Source: Epiperipatus broadwayi (lineage: Eukaryota > Onychophora > Udeonychophora > Euonychophora > Peripatidae). From it: a stretch of DNA of 64,000 nt. Of the stretch, positions 60,061-64,000 are shown in pieces. The notes beneath the pieces are model-generated. The model was not told the origin of the DNA, did not search any database, and worked only from the letters and a program-made list of their open reading frames with translations. Numbering within the stretch: position 1 is the stretch's first letter; the number at the start of each line of letters is the position of its first letter. The position numbers and the translations under genes are program-made. The stretch is from positions 2,571,001-2,635,000 of the forward strand of contig JAQFVV010006294.1 in the NCBI GenBank assembly GCA_028023455.1, in the 5' to 3' direction.

Positions 60061-62289
60061 GATGATGTAAATACGACTCAGTAGTTAGATGATTTGAACA
60101 CAATGTGTCAGACAACCTACAACAAGTCATATCCTAAATCCATAATTCGACATCCCATTTAGGTGTGCCAGATATTATTGAATCAGAAATGACATATAAT
60201 AATGGGAGCGCATCTCACTACTGTCAGACCTAGGTCTTTGAGTAGGATGTTAGAGATGTCATGATGAAATGCTTAGCCCCAAATCACATTTACCTTTAGT
60301 ATGCTAGCTCATATTTTACTTAAAAATATTTCAATGTAATCTAGACTAGTTCATTTTCATTACATTTCCCTTTTCAGGGATGGACTGACTTAATTATTGA
60401 CCAAATATACCTATGTCAGTATATTTTTCAATATGAAAAATATTGATGATGACCAATCATTTAGGAGACCAATACATAATGATGGTGATGATGATCAAAC
60501 CTTTAATTGTGTAAATTCATAATGATAGTGATGCTGATGATCAAAAAGACCAGATTGATTTTAACAAGTCAGTAACATTTATTAATAATCAATAACATAT
60601 CATAGTAAATATTTACAAAAAAAAAATATTAAGTTAACAAGAATTGTCTTCTATCATTTTGAGGGCTTAAAACAATAAATCTCCCTAATCCAGTTTTCAT
60701 GATAGAAGTCCATCCTCAATCAATCTTTATTTACACTAGAAAAAACAAAATAATTCAAAGTAATATTAAATTAGTTAAAAGTAAGAAAAAGACCATTCAC
60801 TCAAGTTGATTAATTATGCATCCAGAAGCAAAAACAATTACAAGTAGATATTATTAAAGCTTATTAATAAGTAATATAACTTTGTTTGTTCTAGAGTCTG
60901 CAATTAATGTTGATTATATTAAAACATTACTTGAGATCAAGCGGTGTTGAATTCCCAGAGGGATCTGTAAATTTACTTTTATTAATAATTATACATATTT
61001 ATCGACTATGATCCCCTCCCCCTTTATATATCAATATATTACACATAATTGCTCCCACTTTTAAAATGCAGATGACCGAATTTGAAGATGAATACACACA
61101 CAAAAAAAAAAATCACAATACATGAAATTTCAAATAAAAATAATAAAAACAAAAAAAAATAAAAAAATACGTGAATCAAAATATATATATATCCTGAGGA
61201 AAACAAGCATTTGTCCACAGCTAAGAGTCTTTAAACTTGAATGCCAATCTCCATACATAACATTCTTTTTCAGTAATTCTATTTATATTTATATACTCCA
61301 TAGTACTTGCTTAAGAACAAGCACATACCAATTATTTTCTCTGAACATATAGCATAAATCTATTGAAGATTGATATTCACCAGCGCTTTGTAAAATAGAC
61401 ATTTTCATAGACAGATTCATAATGACATCGATTGGAACACCCCCCAAACACATTGTAATGACTACTTTAATATTAACTAATATTTATATCGTGGCTTCAA
61501 TATATATAATAAAATGGCTTAAAGAAGCAATCAGTTTCTAGTAGTGTCACGTTTCTTTTCCTTTATCTCCATAACATCGAATTCAAGCTTGTAGAATAAA
61601 TTAAATCATTAGTTCATTCTTGCTATTATATATTCCAGTTTGTCACTTTAACAGTTAAGATTAAATTTCTACCTTCCTACTATCCCAATGATAAAAGTTT
61701 TGTATTAATTTTTAAATATAAACATTAAGTTTTAAATTTGATATTCTTACTGTTTTTAAACGCTGAACAGTTTTTTTTTTTAAAAAAAAAAATAAAAGAC
61801 TTTTCTTTTGTACTGATGGCTTAGTTGATAGCCAGACAAGTCAAAAAAAAAAAAAAATCACGAGATTGTTTTCTTGTGCTAGCTTAAACCTATTGTTATA
61901 AACTAATTTTAAAAAATCAAAAAAACATTATTATTATTACTTTTCCTTTTTGCTTAATTTTCATTATTCAAACTCGATCACCTAGCAACTATTTTGACCT
62001 TTGATTATATCTGTCTTATTGGTCAATTAAATATTATTTTAGTTTTTAGTGATATTAAATGCGTTTGTGTAAATATAACAAATTTGTCTGCTTTCAAGGT
62101 GTATATAAAAAAAAAGAAAAAATTGATTTTTCAAAATAGATAAAAATATTAGTTTATATGTATGTTTCATGTATATAAACCAGTATGTAGGATAAATTAT
62201 TTGCCTATCACTTGGTCTGAATTCAAACATTGAGAAAAGTTGGGATAGGCATGATGGTTGGCTGTAAGTCATCTCTTACAATATAAAAA
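60061..62289. other. Spacer between two pieces of the RTE endonuclease
   Basis: The region should hold only the middle of the endonuclease (some 300 bp) but is 2.2 kb. It contains a patch with gatgatgatg repeats (60480-60540) and AT-rich filler. The rest is likely inserted or unrelated sequence. I found no protein or bounded repeat. Confidence 0.4.
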
Positions 62290-62660
62290 TCTTCTGCTAT
62301 TTGATTACTATGAGAACTTGTTGAGGCATAAATCTGAATTATCTGCATTTGGTATCTGCTAGTTGTATAACTAATCTTTCCACTCTGTCCGATACACTAT
62401 CAATGTCCACAATGTTGTTCTTCCACTTTTTATTTATAATAAATTCTACTGTACTTGTATTTCCAGTATTTGTGCCTTTATCGTAGAGTACATTTCCACT
62501 TTTTAAATCAATTGTCTCTTCATCGTTTCTTCTAACTTCACAAAGTCCAATAATGTCCCATTTAATATAAGACAGTTCTTCTAATTTTTGCAATTTTCCT
62601 TCACTTGAAATTGATCTACAGTTGCAAATACCTAAATAAAAAGTCGTCATCAAATGGCAA
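62290..62660 (-). mobile_element. RTE-type LINE, endonuclease N-terminal part
   Basis: The minus-strand frame 62339-62653 reads TFYLGICNCRSISSEGKLQK, LEELSYIKWDIIGLCEVRRN, then FIINKKWKNNIVDIDSVSDR and VERLVIQLAD. One shift later it gives IQIYASTSSHSNQIAEDFY. The N-x-R and GLCE[VT]RR motifs (Asn and catalytic Glu), the F..N....  and the Y.PTS boxes are those of APE-like endonucleases of RTE elements. It is probably the start of the same copy as at 59.7 and 55.6-58.4 kb. Confidence 0.85.
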
Positions 62661-64000
62661 CCTGGGACAATCAGGGGATTTTTAGCACCTTCCGCCTTTG
62701 TATACCAACCGCTGCCTTGGTTGGTGACTTTACATCCTCCTGGGAATAAGGCCCATGATTTATTTTTGTGTCACGATTGTATATAGGAAAAACATTTATC
62801 ATTTACACATACATTCATTCTGTCTTATCAGGCAACTGAGAAGAAAGACCATGGTGTTTTTTGATCTTAAACCCAAGAGGTAAAAAGTCAATAAACTCAC
62901 CACGCTGGCTAATGCATATTGGTGAGCAGCCCATCTATGTTCATATACTTTATGAATAATCACTCAGTAATAACAGCTGCAACGACAAGAACATATGGAG
63001 TGGACATTAGGAATTTGCCCTGCTCGGTTTCAGTTAATAACAAACTCCTTTCTGCACATACACATATAAAATATGATAATTTTCTTTTTATATATCTAAT
63101 AGTTTTTTTATATATATGTGTACTATGTAATTTTCTATTTATTTATACCAATTATTTTTATTTTTTTGTTGTAGAATTATTTATTTATATATCAATGTAT
63201 AATAAACTACATAAGAAAAAAATCACACATGGAATTAAAAATATAATAAAATTAACAATTAAAAAAAAAAAAAAAATTGAAATATAAACAATTGTCATCT
63301 AATAATATAATTAAGCATATATATAAATTAAGAAACATACATATAAAATATTTAAAATATTAAGATTTAACAATTATAAGTATAATAAGTGGTACTGATC
63401 TATTTGGTTACCTACATTAGACTGCATTGATAAGATTCTTTTGATTTGGCAAAAAGATTTATCATAACACTACTACTACATAATTTATGAATTTCATGTG
63501 TAATCTAAAACATTCTTACTATTTTTCATTAACAGATCTTTTTTTTCTTCGAACTTTTAGTATTATTTGTCTTTTTTAATTTCTGATTTAATTTTGAGAA
63601 ACTGGTAGGGAGAGGGGAAGGTTTGACTTAAAAGTTGATTTATGTGTAATTTCAAACAACCTCTTATTAATAATTAACAGTTGTAAGGTATTTTTCACTG
63701 GTCACCAGGACTCTATCTTCAATGAAACTCATGGATATATTTCATTTTTATTTATGCAGTATTATGGCATGAATAATGATTTATTTATATATATATTTGT
63801 AATATAATATATATTTGATTCATTAAATTTACTGTTAGCATTTATTTTGACAAAACTAGCTTGATTTATATTTATGAAATGATTTTGATTATCCCCAATT
63901 AGCATTACCATTTCTACTTGAGTCAGTTGCCACACTCACTTATATGTCGTCTATTCTTCATTTCTTACATTCCCAGTTTATTAATTCAGGATTTAAACAT
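62661..64000. other. Possible LINE 5' region, then AT-rich filler
   Basis: 62661-63060 is GC-richer (gccgctgccttggttggtga-type sequence at about 62710) and may be the LINE's 5' end. After 63060 the sequence is very AT-rich with no supported feature. Confidence 0.35.

Overview
The window is eukaryotic nuclear DNA from an invertebrate-like animal. It is very AT-rich (I estimate roughly three quarters A+T), has long introns with clean GT/AG junctions, and is full of transposable-element debris. I could not identify the species.

One host gene can be followed on the + strand: a DLG5-type MAGUK scaffold protein. Ten well-supported exons in agreeing phases run from 10048 to 46788. They encode a linker, a PDZ domain (split over two exons), a second linker, another PDZ, an SH3 domain, the basic HOOK segment, a short connector and the start of the guanylate-kinase-like domain. 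A further candidate GUK exon begins at 48721. The 5' part of the gene (N-terminal coiled coil, first PDZ pair) and the end of the GUK domain lie outside the window or could not be recognised.

Nearly everything else is mobile DNA. From 1 to 8520 there is a roughly 3 kb + 3 kb inverted duplication whose spacer holds part of a terminal-inverted-repeat family (TIR CCTGGGTCTC). A full copy of that family is at 18157-19115, and a copy cut by the window edge is at 1-789. The introns also hold a Merlin-like DNA transposon (25422-26375), two non-autonomous hAT elements with perfect 8 bp target duplications (34692-35089 and 39516-39930), Penelope-like (PLE) remnants (35.6-38.7 kb and 47.4-48.2 kb), an RTE-type LINE insertion (36.84-37.79 kb) and other decayed RTE copies (14.8-15.3, 43.9-45.5 and 55.6-62.7 kb). 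A GC-rich poly(A)-tailed retrocopy ends at 43354.

The most interesting content is a set of retrozyme-like arrays built of about 417-454 bp units carrying type I hammerhead ribozyme motifs. Family A occurs as head-to-head inverted arrays at 16371-17553, 22784-23422 and 58443-59665, each flanked by a target duplication (13, 11 and 7 bp). Family B is a 2.3-unit direct tandem array at 49366-50322. A related hammerhead core sits at 38654-38692 in the PLE 3' region. Stem positions covary between family A copies. At least two intact cores lie in DLG5 introns in the same sense as the gene. The third family A array interrupts an RTE element at the junction between its endonuclease and linker.
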